A stretch of 64,000 nucleotides of DNA from Caldilineaceae bacterium. Its GTDB lineage: Bacteria > Chloroflexota > Anaerolineae > Caldilineales > Caldilineaceae. Location of the stretch: positions 217,048 through 281,047 of the forward strand of contig JADLDO010000036.1 in assembly GCA_020846635.1 (NCBI GenBank), written 5' to 3'. This document shows positions 42,872 through 52,375 of the stretch, piece after piece. Positions within the stretch are counted from its first letter, which is position 1; each line of letters starts with the position of its first letter. The translations under genes were made by a program, and so were the position numbers. Under the pieces are notes generated by a model. It did not search any database. It saw only the letters and a list, made by a program, of their open reading frames with translations, and was not told the DNA's origin.

Positions 42872-44017
42872 ATGCTTACTGAAGAAACGCGTCAGCACAG
42901 CTTCCCATCATTGTCACAGATGACCTATCTCAACAGCGCAGCCGAAGGCATCCCGCCTCTCGAAGTACACGCCGCGCTTGACCAATACTTCAGGGATAAG
43001 CAGCTAGGGATGGACGGTCGCGAGCACCATGCGGCCCAATATGAATCGGTGAAAGCATTGACAGCACAGCTCTATGGTCTCAGCAGAGACGAGATAGGCA
43101 TCTGTTCATGCACTTCGGAAGCCTACAACCTTGCATCGCTTGCCCTCCAGCTTCAGCCCGGTGACGAGGTTGTCATCAACGAGCTAGACTTTCCGGCTGG
43201 AGCCACACCCTGGCTGCAACCCTCCAGCCCTGCCACGGTACGCGTCTGGCGCGCCTGCGCGGGTGCGCTTCATGTCGAAGACCTGATCCCCCTGCTCTCA
43301 TCAAAGACCCGCCTCGTCACACTCTCGCTCGTCAGTTTCTTCAACGGCTACACAGTCTCCCTGCCGCCCGTGGTCGAAGCCATCCGCCATCATTCCAACG
43401 CGCTGCTAGCCGTGGATGTAACACAGGCGCTGGGCCGCCTTCCGCTTGACCTGGCGGGCGTCGACCTGGTTGTATCCAGCACCCACAAGTGGATTCTGGC
43501 TTCGCATGGCGGCGGCCTGGTGGGTGTGCCCAGCGCGCATGCCAAAGAGTGGACCGTTCCCGCGGGAGGATGGTTCAACCTGCAAGACCCCTTTGGCCCG
43601 GATCGCTTCGAGCGTGCCCAGAGCAAAGAAGGGGCCGCCAGCTTTGGTGTAGGTATGCCCAACTACCCGGCAATCTATGCGATTCGAGCCGGGCTGGAGT
43701 ACATTCTTCACGTAGGAGTCGAGAACATCTACGCTGCGACAGAGCCTCTTGTACAAACTTGTCTAGACACGTTGCGCCGGCTGCCTGTGGAAATGCTCAC
43801 CCCAGCCAATGCCAGCGCCAACCAGCTTGCTGGCATCATTGCCTTCCGCCATCCCGCGATGGACACCATTCAGCGCCACCTGCACAGCCAAAATATCCAT
43901 GTCATGGCCCAGGCGGGACGGATGCGCGTTGCCATTCACGGATACAATACACAAGCCGACATCGAACGCTTTTTGTCGGCCTTAACGGGAGCCTTACGCC
44001 ATGTCGCCACGGCTTGA
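42872..44017 (+). CDS. Aminotransferase class V family protein
   Basis: A 381-residue pyridoxal-phosphate enzyme of fold type I. Landmarks are YLNSAAEGIPP (about 19-29), the cofactor-binding SCTSEAYNLASLAL (about 79-92), Asp in LLAVDVTQALG (about 172-182) and the Schiff-base Lys in VVSSTHKWILASHGGG (about 202-217). C-terminal RMRVAIHGYNTQADIERFL is the substrate-arginine region. The family includes desulfurases, serine-pyruvate aminotransferases and isopenicillin-N epimerase-like enzymes. It overlaps the downstream amidohydrolase gene by 17 bases. Confidence 0.9.
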   Translation: MLTEETRQHSFPSLSQMTYLNSAAEGIPPLEVHAALDQYFRDKQLGMDGREHHAAQYESVKALTAQLYGLSRDEIGICSCTSEAYNLASLALQLQPGDEVVINELDFPAGATPWLQPSSPATVRVWRACAGALHVEDLIPLLSSKTRLVTLSLVSFFNGYTVSLPPVVEAIRHHSNALLAVDVTQALGRLPLDLAGVDLVVSSTHKWILASHGGGLVGVPSAHAKEWTVPAGGWFNLQDPFGPDRFERAQSKEGAASFGVGMPNYPAIYAIRAGLEYILHVGVENIYAATEPLVQTCLDTLRRLPVEMLTPANASANQLAGIIAFRHPAMDTIQRHLHSQNIHVMAQAGRMRVAIHGYNTQADIERFLSALTGALRHVATA

Positions 44018-44864
44018 TGCCCACGCCCATTTCTTCTATCCTGGCTATGTCGGCAAGCTGCCGGAAAACTGCCGTCGCCAGTCGCCCGACGAAATCACGC
44101 TCTATCAAGCACATGCCCAACACCATGAAATCGCCCAGGTGTTGGCAATCGGCTACGAAGGGGACGCATGGGCCAGTGGCAATAACCAGTACCTCGCCGA
44201 ACTGACAGCACAGCTCCCATTCGTACGCCCCCTGGCGTTCGTAGCCGAACCCAGCAAACTGACCGTCGCCCAACTCTCCATCTGGCAGTCGCAGCATTTT
44301 GTCGGCATCACGCTTTACTTGTTCACCGATGAAGCGGTGGCGCAGCTTGGAGAAGTCGCCGACGATGTATGGCGTTGGCTTGAAGAACATGCATGGCTAA
44401 TCAGCGTAAACTCAAAAGACGACTTGTGGACTCACTGGGAGCCGATCCTGAACCACCATCCTGCGTTACATCTGCTGGTTGCTCATCTTGGCTTGCCGCC
44501 CGCCACAGAGACACCGCTGCCCATAGAGGATGCGCGCACTGCTCTAGCCCCCGTTCTCCGGCTGGCCTCTTTCCCATCGACCTATGTCAAGTTCAGTGGC
44601 TTCTATGCGCTTGCCTCACCCGACTACGCCTTTCCTCATCGCGCTGCATTTCCCTATGCACAGGCTGTAACCGAAGCCTTTGGCACTCGCCGCATTCTTT
44701 GGGCATCGGATTTTAGCCCCGCATTGGAATCGGTTAGCTTTTCGCAAACGGTTGCTGTGCTGCAAGCCATGTCCTGGCTCACCGAGGAAGCTCTGAACGC
44801 CATCTACCATGACAACCTGGCTCGCTTGCTGGCAAAGATCGAAGAAAGGAATTCCCTGCCATGA
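44001..44864 (+). CDS. Amidohydrolase family protein (TIM barrel)
   Basis: A 287-residue metal-dependent hydrolase of the amidohydrolase_2 type. The HxH metal pair is in RLDAHAHFFYPG (about 5-16), with LLVAHLGLP near residue 162 and the late Asp in RILWASDFSPAL (about 231-242). The second and third metal-binding places are weaker than in the protein at 1765-2751, and the two share little beyond the fold. The start overlaps the end of the aminotransferase gene and the stop overlaps the next start, giving tight coupling. Likely acts on a sugar- or amino acid-derived lactone or amide. Confidence 0.87.
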   Translation: MSPRLDAHAHFFYPGYVGKLPENCRRQSPDEITLYQAHAQHHEIAQVLAIGYEGDAWASGNNQYLAELTAQLPFVRPLAFVAEPSKLTVAQLSIWQSQHFVGITLYLFTDEAVAQLGEVADDVWRWLEEHAWLISVNSKDDLWTHWEPILNHHPALHLLVAHLGLPPATETPLPIEDARTALAPVLRLASFPSTYVKFSGFYALASPDYAFPHRAAFPYAQAVTEAFGTRRILWASDFSPALESVSFSQTVAVLQAMSWLTEEALNAIYHDNLARLLAKIEERNSLP

Positions 44865-45823
44865 CCCCATCGCAACCTGCTTCCCAGCCGCATGCAGGCT
44901 TTATCGGTTTGGGGGCAATGGGCAGTGGCATGGCTTCCTCGCTGCTGCGTGCAGGGATCGCCGTGCGCGGGTATGATGTCAACCCACTTGCCATTCAACG
45001 CCTGCTCGACATGGGGGGTGCTGCGGCATCATCACCCGCCGGTGCCGCAGACGGTGCGGATACGCTGCTGCTGATGGTGCTCAACGGCGAACAGGCGGAT
45101 GAGTCGCTCTTTGGCGAAAATGGCGCGGTCGCGGCACTGGCCCCCGGCGCGCTCGTCATTCTTTGCAGCACTGTGGCCCCAAGTTATGTACGGACGCTCG
45201 CCCAGCGCCTCGCAGCCCACACCATCCTCTTCGTGGATGCACCGGTCAGCGGGGGTACGGCACGCGCTGCCGAGGGCAAACTCAGCATCATGGCATCCGG
45301 TTCGCCAGCGGCCTTCGCGCGCGCCACGCCCTACCTCGCAGCAATGGCAGAAAACCTCTACCCGATGGGAGATGAGCCCGGTCAGGGATCCACCATGAAG
45401 CTGGTCAACCAGGTTCTAGCAGGCATACAGATCGCCGCAGCCGCGGAGGCCATTGCCTTCGGTTCTAAGGCGGGCATCGACCCCAACCGCATCTTCGAAG
45501 TCATCAGCAACAGCGCCGGGGCATCCTGGGTCTTCCAAAACCGCGTGCCGCACATCTTGGCAGACGATTTCACCCCGCACAGCGCCATTGACATATGGCT
45601 GAAAGATCTCGACCTTGTCCTCGACACAGGCAAAGAAATGCGCCTGCCCACGCCCCTCGCCGCCGTTGCCCACCAACTCTATGTCATGGCGGCGGCCTCC
45701 GGCTATGGGCGTCTAGACGATTCTGCCGTGATCAAGGTGTTCGAAAAGCTTGCCGGCTTCCGCGTCCTCGACGCGGTTGCGCCAGAGCAAGCAACCAGCA
45801 GCGCAGACAACTCGTCACAGTAA
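44861..45823 (+). CDS. NAD(P)-dependent beta-hydroxyacid dehydrogenase (HIBADH-like)
   Basis: A 320-residue dehydrogenase of the 3-hydroxyisobutyrate/tartronate semialdehyde/L-threonate family. The Rossmann motif is GFIGLGAMGSGMASSLL (about 11-27), the substrate motif DAPVSGGTARAAEGKL (about 126-141) and the catalytic Lys is in GSTMKLVNQVL (about 176-186). It likely oxidises a beta-hydroxy acid such as threonate or glycerate-type compounds. The ATG overlaps the preceding stop (ATGA). The final 20 residues (PEQATSSADNSSQ) are polar and look disordered. Confidence 0.92.
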   Translation: MTPSQPASQPHAGFIGLGAMGSGMASSLLRAGIAVRGYDVNPLAIQRLLDMGGAAASSPAGAADGADTLLLMVLNGEQADESLFGENGAVAALAPGALVILCSTVAPSYVRTLAQRLAAHTILFVDAPVSGGTARAAEGKLSIMASGSPAAFARATPYLAAMAENLYPMGDEPGQGSTMKLVNQVLAGIQIAAAAEAIAFGSKAGIDPNRIFEVISNSAGASWVFQNRVPHILADDFTPHSAIDIWLKDLDLVLDTGKEMRLPTPLAAVAHQLYVMAAASGYGRLDDSAVIKVFEKLAGFRVLDAVAPEQATSSADNSSQ

Positions 45824-45874
45824 GTGAACATAACCAGCCAACACAACCACGTATTCATCTTCAAGGAGCCATCC

Positions 45875-46258
45875 ATGCGTAAACCAATCATTTCCGCCAA
45901 AGGAGCCAAACCGAAAGGCCCTTACACCCCCGCGATCCTCGCGCAAGGCCCCATGCTTTTTGTCTCAGCCCAGGGCCCATTCGACCCGGCGACGGGTGAG
46001 CTAAAAGCGCAGACCGTCGCCGAACAGGCACGCCAAGTCTTTGAGAACATTACCGTATTACTCGAAGAAGCAGGGGCAACCTGGGCTGATGTAGTCAAAA
46101 CCCAGATCTTTTTGGCAGACTTTGCCGACTTCGCCGCCATGAATGAAGTCTATGGAGAGTACGTCAAAGAACCCTATCCCGCGCGTACCACCGTTCACTC
46201 GAAGATCGGGCAATCGCTGGTGGCTGCCGATGTCATTGCCGTTGTGCCACAAAAGTAA
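45875..46258 (+). CDS. RidA family protein
   Basis: A 127-residue RidA/YjgF/UK114 protein, which hydrolyses reactive 2-aminoacrylate-type enamines released by PLP enzymes. Landmarks are GPYTPAILAQGPMLFVSAQG (about 15-34), QARQVFENITVLLEEAGATW (about 51-70) and PYPARTTV (about 104-111), whose Arg binds the substrate carboxylate. AAGGAG at 45863 supports the ATG at 45875 over the upstream ATG at 45824. It makes sense beside the class V aminotransferase of the same operon. Confidence 0.95.
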   Translation: MRKPIISAKGAKPKGPYTPAILAQGPMLFVSAQGPFDPATGELKAQTVAEQARQVFENITVLLEEAGATWADVVKTQIFLADFADFAAMNEVYGEYVKEPYPARTTVHSKIGQSLVAADVIAVVPQK

Positions 46259-46267
46259 GAGATTCAG

Positions 46268-46291
46268 GACAAGAGATTTGACAAGAGATTT
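46268..46291. repeat. 12-bp tandem duplication upstream of the SDR gene
   Basis: GACAAGAGATTT occurs twice in direct succession (46268-46279 and 46280-46291), and AAGAGATT appears once more at 46257-46264, just before the ribosome site of the gene at 46310. It may be a slippage product. Confidence 0.7.
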
Positions 46292-46309
46292 AAGGTAAGG
46301 GAAACCACC

Positions 46310-47092
46310 ATGCGTTTAGCCAATCGTGTTGCCCTCGTTACAGGGGGCGGCTCCGGCATCGGCCAAGCTATCTCATTGCTCTTTGCCCAAGAGGGAGCCA
46401 AAGTGGTCGCAGTCGATCGCTATTTGGATCGCGCCGAGGCAACCGCCGCCCAAATCCGCGCTGCGGGAGGGGAGGCCCTCGCCCTCAAGGCGGACGTTGC
46501 CAGCCAAGCAGAAGTCAATGCCGCGGCGGAGCAAGCCCTGGCGACCTATGGCAAGGTGGATATCCTCGTCAACAACGCCGGTATCTCCCTGGGCTCCGAC
46601 ATCTTAACTATTGACGAAGAGACGTGGGATCTCAACATCGCAGTGGTGCTCAAGGGCGTCTATCTGTGCAGCAAAGCCATCTTGCCCAACATGCTCGCCA
46701 ATCGCCGGGGTGCAATCATCAACATCTCGTCGGTGAACGGGCTGACCGGCATTGGCGAGGAAGCCTACAGCGCGGCCAAAGCCGCAGTCATCAACCTGAC
46801 GCAGAACCTGGCAGTTCGCTATGGGCCCTATCAGGTGCGCGCCAACGTCATCTGCCCCGGGACGATTGAAACACCCATCTGGGGCGAGCGCGTCGCCAAA
46901 GACCCGCAGGTCTTTGCCAAACTAGCCAAGTGGTATCCGCTGCGGCGCGTCGGTCAGCCCGAAGATGTCGCACGAGCCGCCCTCTTTCTTGCCTCAGACG
47001 ATGCATCCTGGATCACGGGCGCGACCCTAAATGTGGATGGGGGCTTAATGGCAGGAACCGGCAACTTTGCCGACGACCTCAGTGCAGAGTAG
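46310..47092 (+). CDS. SDR family oxidoreductase (FabG-like)
   Basis: A 260-residue classical short-chain dehydrogenase. The nucleotide motif is ALVTGGGSGIGQAISLLF (about 7-24), then NNAGIS near residue 88, catalytic Ser in INISSVNGLTGIGEEAYSAAKAA (about 136-158) with Tyr and Lys, and DGG at the end. The AspASp-like VDRYLDRAEA at about 36 suggests NAD preference. It is the last plus-strand gene before the envelope cluster; its stop is three bases from the stop of the convergent TPR gene. Confidence 0.92.
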   Translation: MRLANRVALVTGGGSGIGQAISLLFAQEGAKVVAVDRYLDRAEATAAQIRAAGGEALALKADVASQAEVNAAAEQALATYGKVDILVNNAGISLGSDILTIDEETWDLNIAVVLKGVYLCSKAILPNMLANRRGAIINISSVNGLTGIGEEAYSAAKAAVINLTQNLAVRYGPYQVRANVICPGTIETPIWGERVAKDPQVFAKLAKWYPLRRVGQPEDVARAALFLASDDASWITGATLNVDGGLMAGTGNFADDLSAE

Positions 47093-47095
47093 AGG

Positions 47096-48613
47096 CTAGC
47101 GCAGTTGCTCCAATAGCGCTGGAGTGACAGGATTCTCACCTGCGCGCAGCCCCTCGATCACTTGCTCATAGACCTGCCGGGAATTTAGCTCGGACCAGGC
47201 CTCTGGCTGCGTGTCGAGCCATGCGATATACTGCTCTAGATCGTCCAGGGCTTCATCCGTCCGCCCTAGTTCTGCCAATACAAGCCCGCGCGCCTCGCGT
47301 GTAGAGCCGGAAGCGTCTTGGCTCACGGCCTCATCACAATGGGGCAGCCCCGCTTCCGGCATCTCATCCAACGCATAGCCCCAACAGAGCGCGTGATGGG
47401 AGGGCCAATACGCCGGAGCAATGACCAGCGCCTTTTCCAGGTCGGCAATCCACAAGGGCTGTTGATCGAGACGAATATAGGCCAGCCCTCGATTGTAATA
47501 GGCGAGATAGGACTTAGGATTGAACCGAATCGCCGCCGAAAAATCGTCAATCGCGGCGTCAATATCCCCTTCATCATTGCGTGCATTATAGGCAACGCCC
47601 CGATTGACATAGGCTTCTGTATATTTGCTCTGCACGCCGAGCGTCCATGTAAAATCATCAATGGCGCTGTCCAAATTGGTTGGCTCTGCCGTCATCCAGT
47701 AGCGAGTCAGATAGGCGAGCCCACGGTTATAGCGCGCGTTGTGCCATGCCGGGCGCAACTCGATCACCTTGCTGTACCCCTCAATCACGCGTTCCAGATT
47801 CGGTGGCGTGGCCGCGGCATCCAGGATTGCCAGATAGAAGGTCAGCGTTGCCACAGTCTCGGTATCACTGGGTTCAAGGGCAAGTGCTTGTGCAAAGACC
47901 GATCGTGCTCGTTCCAGTTCACCAGCGTTCCGGTAAAGCCTGCCCAATGTCATCAAGGCCAGCGCCTGCGTTTCCCGCGGCACATCCAGGTTGATCGTGG
48001 TCGAAAGTTCAGTAGGAGCCCCCAACAACTGCTCCCAATCGAGTTCAGCACTCTCCCCTGCCACCGTAAAACGCACACGCACGCGCCCACTGTCATATTC
48101 ACCCCAGATCATCAATGCCGCGCCTGTCTCCTCAACGACTTGCGTGGCAGCATCCTGATCCACCACTGTCTCCGGCCAGACAGCCACGCGCGTATCCTCT
48201 AGCTTGGCCGCTTTCACCTGGCCCGCCAGCGCTTCGTGTATGCGCCCTGCCACATTGAAGCTGGCATCGGTGGCAAAATTGGAAAACTGCGCCACAAGCA
48301 AAAGCCGCTCATCCGCCGCGGCCATCACCGGCAGTGCGGTTGGCATGGGCGTCACCACCGCGGTAGCCGTTGCCACAACCATCACGGTTTCGGTCGGCGC
48401 GACGGTAGGTGACTCAAGCGGGATGACGACCTCGGTCGCCGCCGGCGACGCGCCCATGTTGCGAACAAACTCCAAAACCCCTACGCTGTCCGAAAGAAAC
48501 CCAATAACTGTAGCCAACAGCGCCAGGACTGTGCCGATCGTTAGAAACCACTGCCGGCCTCGTTCGGTCAGTGATTGGCGCTTTTGCTCACCTGATTCTT
48601 GCCCGTCTGCCAT
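47096..48613 (-). CDS. Membrane-anchored TPR protein with Thr/Pro-rich linker
   Basis: A 505-residue protein. A short charged N-terminus is followed by one transmembrane helix at about 21-45 (FLTIGTVLALLATVIGFLS), a Thr/Pro/Val-rich linker (PTVAPTETVMVVATAT), a globular part with LLLVAQFSNFATDASFN, and TPR units from about residue 230 onwards (ALMTLGRLYRNAGELERARSVFAQALALEPS and others, ending in the last 60 residues). The start at 48613 has GAGAAG upstream; the longer frame to 48718 has no ribosome site. Probably an extracytoplasmic, protein-binding membrane protein. No function is known. Confidence 0.8.
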   Translation of the reverse strand: MADGQESGEQKRQSLTERGRQWFLTIGTVLALLATVIGFLSDSVGVLEFVRNMGASPAATEVVIPLESPTVAPTETVMVVATATAVVTPMPTALPVMAAADERLLLVAQFSNFATDASFNVAGRIHEALAGQVKAAKLEDTRVAVWPETVVDQDAATQVVEETGAALMIWGEYDSGRVRVRFTVAGESAELDWEQLLGAPTELSTTINLDVPRETQALALMTLGRLYRNAGELERARSVFAQALALEPSDTETVATLTFYLAILDAAATPPNLERVIEGYSKVIELRPAWHNARYNRGLAYLTRYWMTAEPTNLDSAIDDFTWTLGVQSKYTEAYVNRGVAYNARNDEGDIDAAIDDFSAAIRFNPKSYLAYYNRGLAYIRLDQQPLWIADLEKALVIAPAYWPSHHALCWGYALDEMPEAGLPHCDEAVSQDASGSTREARGLVLAELGRTDEALDDLEQYIAWLDTQPEAWSELNSRQVYEQVIEGLRAGENPVTPALLEQLR

Positions 48614-48971
48614 CGTCTTCTCTATCCTTGACCAGCCAACGCCCTGCCGGTTGTACAGCAGATATGGATACTTGATTGCTGACTTACAACTCGCAGCCTC
48701 TACTATCATATACATCATTCAGGCTGACCGAGTCGCAGATCACGACTATGTTACCATACCCACTTTTGGAGAGCGGATTCGCGTGAACCCACAAGATCAA
48801 GCGCACCTCCTCTACCATTCCAGCGTATCCACTACGCCAAAGGGCGGTTCTCCAAACCAGTGCGGGGAACCTCTATGAAGTTGTCGACGTCCCATGAGTG
48901 TATGCCCTCTGGACGGGAGGGATGACGGTTGCATCACTCAGGTGGTAAAATCTACGAAAGGTTGCATCAAG
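48614..48971. other. 358-bp gap between divergent envelope-protein genes
   Basis: No gene recognised. It contains a candidate plus-strand promoter next to the downstream start, and two upstream in-frame extensions of the flanking genes that lack ribosome sites. Confidence 0.6.
48922..48951 (+). promoter_or_regulatory. Candidate extended -10 promoter
   Basis: TGGTAAAAT at 48943-48951 is an extended -10 (TGN then TAAAAT), and ATGACG at 48922-48927 lies 18 bases before TAAAAT. The predicted start of transcription is only about 14 bases before the ATG at 48972, which supports that start codon. Confidence 0.45.
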
Positions 48972-51900
48972 ATGAAATGTCCACACTGCTTTGCCGAAAA
49001 TCCCGATAGCAGCGTCTTTTGCAACCAATGCGGCGAGCGTATGGTAACATCTCCTGAAACCGCTTCGGGCCGTATGCCCGCGCCATCGGATGAAATGCCT
49101 GATGACCCCTGGGCAGTCACGTCGACGGCATCACTGGCCGCGCCACTACCCGATCAACCGGACGCAGAGGACACAGCAGAGCCAGAGGATCCCTGGGCGG
49201 CATCATCTGCCGTGGCAACATCTGCGACCACTGACCAATCCTCGGATGAAGCAATCGTTGCAGCGGGAGATCGCCCCTGGGACAATCCCGTAACAGATGC
49301 TTCTGAGACACCCGAAGCGACTGTGATTGACGATGCTTGGTCGGAACCAATCGATGCAACGCTTTCCGGCGAATGGGCTGGTCACGCTGATCCATCAATT
49401 GCAGGCTCCGATGCCACTGCCAGCAGCGACGTTTGGGCTGATCCAACCGATGCATCCCTCGTCACAGATCCACCCGACAACTGGAACGATACGACACCTG
49501 AACACTTTGAAAGTACAACCGCAACACCCTCTGAGCCACAGTCCGATCTGTCGCCCGACGAAGATATATTTGCGCTACGAGACGAATCTCTAGAGGTGGA
49601 CGCCTCTGACGCCTGGGCTGCATCACCGTCTGAACCGGATGATCTGACCGCGCAAACAGCATCAACCCCGTCAACAGACGATCTCTTGTTTGCGCCACCC
49701 GATGCATCAATGGATGCATCACCGGACGCGTCTGCTGACCCGGCAGAATCACCTCCGGCCCCATCGTCACCGTGGCTATCGGCAGCAGTCCCGTTATCGG
49801 CTGCCGCGATCCCGACATCGTCAACTACATCAGCAGGCCCAGCATCGTCTACACCCTCTTCCACATCCACGTCGCCCCTATCAGCGTCTCCTCCATCTGC
49901 GACCAACGCTCCCCCTCCACCACCGGTCGATGGTGGGAATGGCGGCAATGGTGGAAATGGTGACGACAATGACAATTTTGGCGTACCACCTGATCCGGGT
50001 GAGCCGAACCCGCGACGCTGGGGGATGGGATTGGCTGTACTCGTCGTAACAGCGCTGATTTTCGCCGCTGGAGGCTGGCTGCTCTTCAATCGCCAGCGCG
50101 AGGATCGGGCAATATCTGCCGAAGCCACCGCTGTTGCGATTAGCGCTCGTGCCACGAATCAAGCGGCTTCTCAAGAAGCGGTCGCGAGCGAAGCGACCCG
50201 CGTTGCGGAGGCAACTGCCCAGTTGGTTGCAGCGTCGGCTACCGCCAATGCTCTCCAAACTGCGACCAGTACCTCGCTCGCTGCTGCCTACCAACGAGGG
50301 ATTGCTGCCGCGGATCGTGGAGATTGGACGACGGCAGTGGCAGAATTCCAGGTCGTCTTTGCGGTCGATCCCACCTATGCCGACGTCAGCGAACGGCTCA
50401 CAGCAGCCATTGCCGCGATGTCGCCGACGAGCGCGGCAACGAGCGCGCCGACAGTCGTAGCCGGCAATCCAACACCTGTGCCGATCACCCCCACACCGAC
50501 AGCCACGCTCGCTGCGCCCGCACCATCGCCCACGCAGGTACCCGCTCAAGTCCCTGCCACTGCCACCTCGACACCCGTACCATCGGACACACCTCGCCCT
50601 CCGACGCCGACCTGGACAACCGTACCGCCGACTCCGACGTGGACGGCGACTCCGCCCACGCCTACATGGACGCCCCTGATACCGACTGCGACGAATACCC
50701 TTGTGCCGCCGACAGCGACCTTGACGCCGCTGCCCAGCGCCACGGCGACTCGCGAGCGCCTGCCCACGCTGACAGTCACCCCGGTCCCGACTGCCAGTAG
50801 TACACCTGCGCCGACAGCTACGCCATCGCCTACGCCCGATTCATCAGCAACCGCGATCATTGGCTCCGGTGAAACGCCGACGATCACACCGCTGCCCACC
50901 AACACAGCAACACAAACGGCCACAGCAACCGCGTCCGCGACAACAACTGCGACCCCGACACTGACGGCGACAGCGACAACAACGCCGACAGCGACCAGCA
51001 CCATGACACCGACCGTCACGGCGACCGCAACGTTGACGCCGACTGAGACAGCAACCAATACGCCAACGGTCACGGCGACGGCTACCTTCACCCCGACTGA
51101 AACCGCGACAGCCACGGCGACACCAACGGACACGCCGACCGATACGCCAACGACCACCGAAACGCCGACGATGACACCAACCGTCACCGCCACAGCTACT
51201 TTTACGCCAACGGAGACGGCGACCGTTACGCCGACACCAACAGATACACCAACGGTAACTGACACGCCTACCCTGACACCGACCGCGACATCCACCGATA
51301 CACCGACACCAACCGACACGCCGACGGATACACCGACCGTCACGGCTACGGCTACCTTGACTCCGACTGAGACTGCGACGATTACGCCGACGCCAACAGA
51401 CACACCAACTGATACACCCACGCCGACCGACACCCCGACGGAAACTCCGACGGATACATCAACACCAACGGATACACCGGAGCCGACCGATACACCAGAA
51501 GAGACACCGACCGTAACAGAAACGCCTACAGAGTCTGCGACGGCAACGCCAACGAATACGCGTTCCGCAGGCAGAACCCGGCGAACGCCAATTGCCACGG
51601 CAACGATCACCGGCACACCCACGATCACCATCACCGTCACCTTGACGCCCACGTTGATCGTCGACGAAACGCCCACCCCTGATGCGGAATCAACAGAGGG
51701 CGAAGTAGACGAAATCGAAGAGCTTGTAGAAGAAGCCGCGGAGCAAGGGATTACCGAGGAAGCACCTACTGAGGAAAGCACCAGTGAGGAACAGGCTGCC
51801 GAGGAGGAACCTACAGGCACGCCCACTCCTGAAGAAGAGATGACAGGCGAACCCACCGAGAGTGAACCCGCCGAACCGCCGGCAGACGATGAATCCAGCG

Positions 51901-52184
51901 AAGTGCAGGACGAAGCAGAAGAAGGCCCGCTAGCGACACCCGATGAACTGCCGCCCACACCCAGCGCGCTTCAGCCATCAGTCATCACGAGTACAGCACA
52001 GATCGAGCTAGAGGGTGGCATCATCGCAACGCAGACAGTAACACAAACGGAGCTGGTCACAGTGACCGTCACCGTGACATCAACGGAGTTTCCAACAGGA
52101 ACACTGATCATTACATCCACGGAATTCCTGACAGGCACCGAGATTATAACGTCTTCAATTCCGGGCGACGCGAACACTCCGTAG
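48972..52184 (+). CDS. Zinc-ribbon, single-helix membrane protein with a long Thr/Pro stalk
   Basis: A 1070-residue protein. Residues 1-25 are a zinc ribbon ([19 protein letters not shown]) and residues 26-350 are acidic, Ser/Pro/Asp-rich and disordered. A transmembrane helix at about 357-377 ([19 protein letters not shown]) is followed by a helical [15 protein letters not shown] region holding one TPR-like unit ([21 protein letters not shown]). The next 400 residues are Thr-Pro repeats in which the module [15 protein letters not shown] occurs about four times; the DNA there is a tandem repeat (about 50890-51540). A Glu-rich part and a Thr-rich end follow. Topology is likely cytosolic zinc ribbon and exported stalk, which could be O-glycosylated. 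Function unknown. Confidence 0.85.
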   Translation: MKCPHCFAENPDSSVFCNQCGERMVTSPETASGRMPAPSDEMPDDPWAVTSTASLAAPLPDQPDAEDTAEPEDPWAASSAVATSATTDQSSDEAIVAAGDRPWDNPVTDASETPEATVIDDAWSEPIDATLSGEWAGHADPSIAGSDATASSDVWADPTDASLVTDPPDNWNDTTPEHFESTTATPSEPQSDLSPDEDIFALRDESLEVDASDAWAASPSEPDDLTAQTASTPSTDDLLFAPPDASMDASPDASADPAESPPAPSSPWLSAAVPLSAAAIPTSSTTSAGPASSTPSSTSTSPLSASPPSATNAPPPPPVDGGNGGNGGNGDDNDNFGVPPDPGEPNPRRWGMGLAVLVVTALIFAAGGWLLFNRQREDRAISAEATAVAISARATNQAASQEAVASEATRVAEATAQLVAASATANALQTATSTSLAAAYQRGIAAADRGDWTTAVAEFQVVFAVDPTYADVSERLTAAIAAMSPTSAATSAPTVVAGNPTPVPITPTPTATLAAPAPSPTQVPAQVPATATSTPVPSDTPRPPTPTWTTVPPTPTWTATPPTPTWTPLIPTATNTLVPPTATLTPLPSATATRERLPTLTVTPVPTASSTPAPTATPSPTPDSSATAIIGSGETPTITPLPTNTATQTATATASATTTATPTLTATATTTPTATSTMTPTVTATATLTPTETATNTPTVTATATFTPTETATATATPTDTPTDTPTTTETPTMTPTVTATATFTPTETATVTPTPTDTPTVTDTPTLTPTATSTDTPTPTDTPTDTPTVTATATLTPTETATITPTPTDTPTDTPTPTDTPTETPTDTSTPTDTPEPTDTPEETPTVTETPTESATATPTNTRSAGRTRRTPIATATITGTPTITITVTLTPTLIVDETPTPDAESTEGEVDEIEELVEEAAEQGITEEAPTEESTSEEQAAEEEPTGTPTPEEEMTGEPTESEPAEPPADDESSEVQDEAEEGPLATPDELPPTPSALQPSVITSTAQIELEGGIIATQTVTQTELVTVTVTVTSTEFPTGTLIITSTEFLTGTEIITSSIPGDANTP
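50890..51540 (+). repeat. Degenerate tandem repeat coding for Thr-Pro modules
   Basis: Short units such as ACGCCGACNGANAC recur throughout, encoding PTDTPT and [13 protein letters not shown]. The longer module [17 protein letters not shown] is present about four times. Unequal crossing-over or slippage would change the stalk length. Confidence 0.8.
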
Positions 52185-52206
52185 CCTCATTTCACAGTCC
52201 AGATCG

Positions 52207-52254
52207 GCAATCGCACACAGGTTTGACACCCCTGTGTGCGATTGCTATACTTTT
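52207..52254 (+). terminator. Rho-independent-type terminator after the stalk protein gene
   Basis: GCAATCGCACACAGG (52207-52221) pairs perfectly over 15 bp with CCTGTGTGCGATTGC (52231-52245) across a 9-base loop and leads into TATACTTTTCC. Confidence 0.85.
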
Positions 52255-52265
52255 CCGTAGTTCAT

Positions 52266-52308
52266 CCCAGACGGTGACTCATCTCTAAAGATACCTGTCT
52301 GGGCTTTT
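52266..52308 (+). terminator. Second hairpin with T-run, possible leader attenuator
   Basis: CCCAGACGGT at 52266-52275 pairs with ACC-TGTCTGGG ending at 52303, with one bulged T, followed by CTTTTTG. It lies only 72 bases before the ATG at 52376, so it may be a back-up terminator or an attenuator in that gene's leader. Confidence 0.55.
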
Positions 52309-52375
52309 TGCTACCTCGCACGACCACATCATCCGCCACACATCCAGCCACATCACGAAGGCCAAAGACCTGAAC

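Noticed and set aside
50890..51540. Possible non-coding satellite or minisatellite
   Set aside because: The frame stays open throughout and encodes a Thr-Pro stalk, so it is a coding repeat.
50546..51958. 470-codon minus-strand open frame of Val/Gly/Ser repeats
   Set aside because: It is the mirror of the Thr-Pro repeat coding DNA on the plus strand, an artefact of the repeat.
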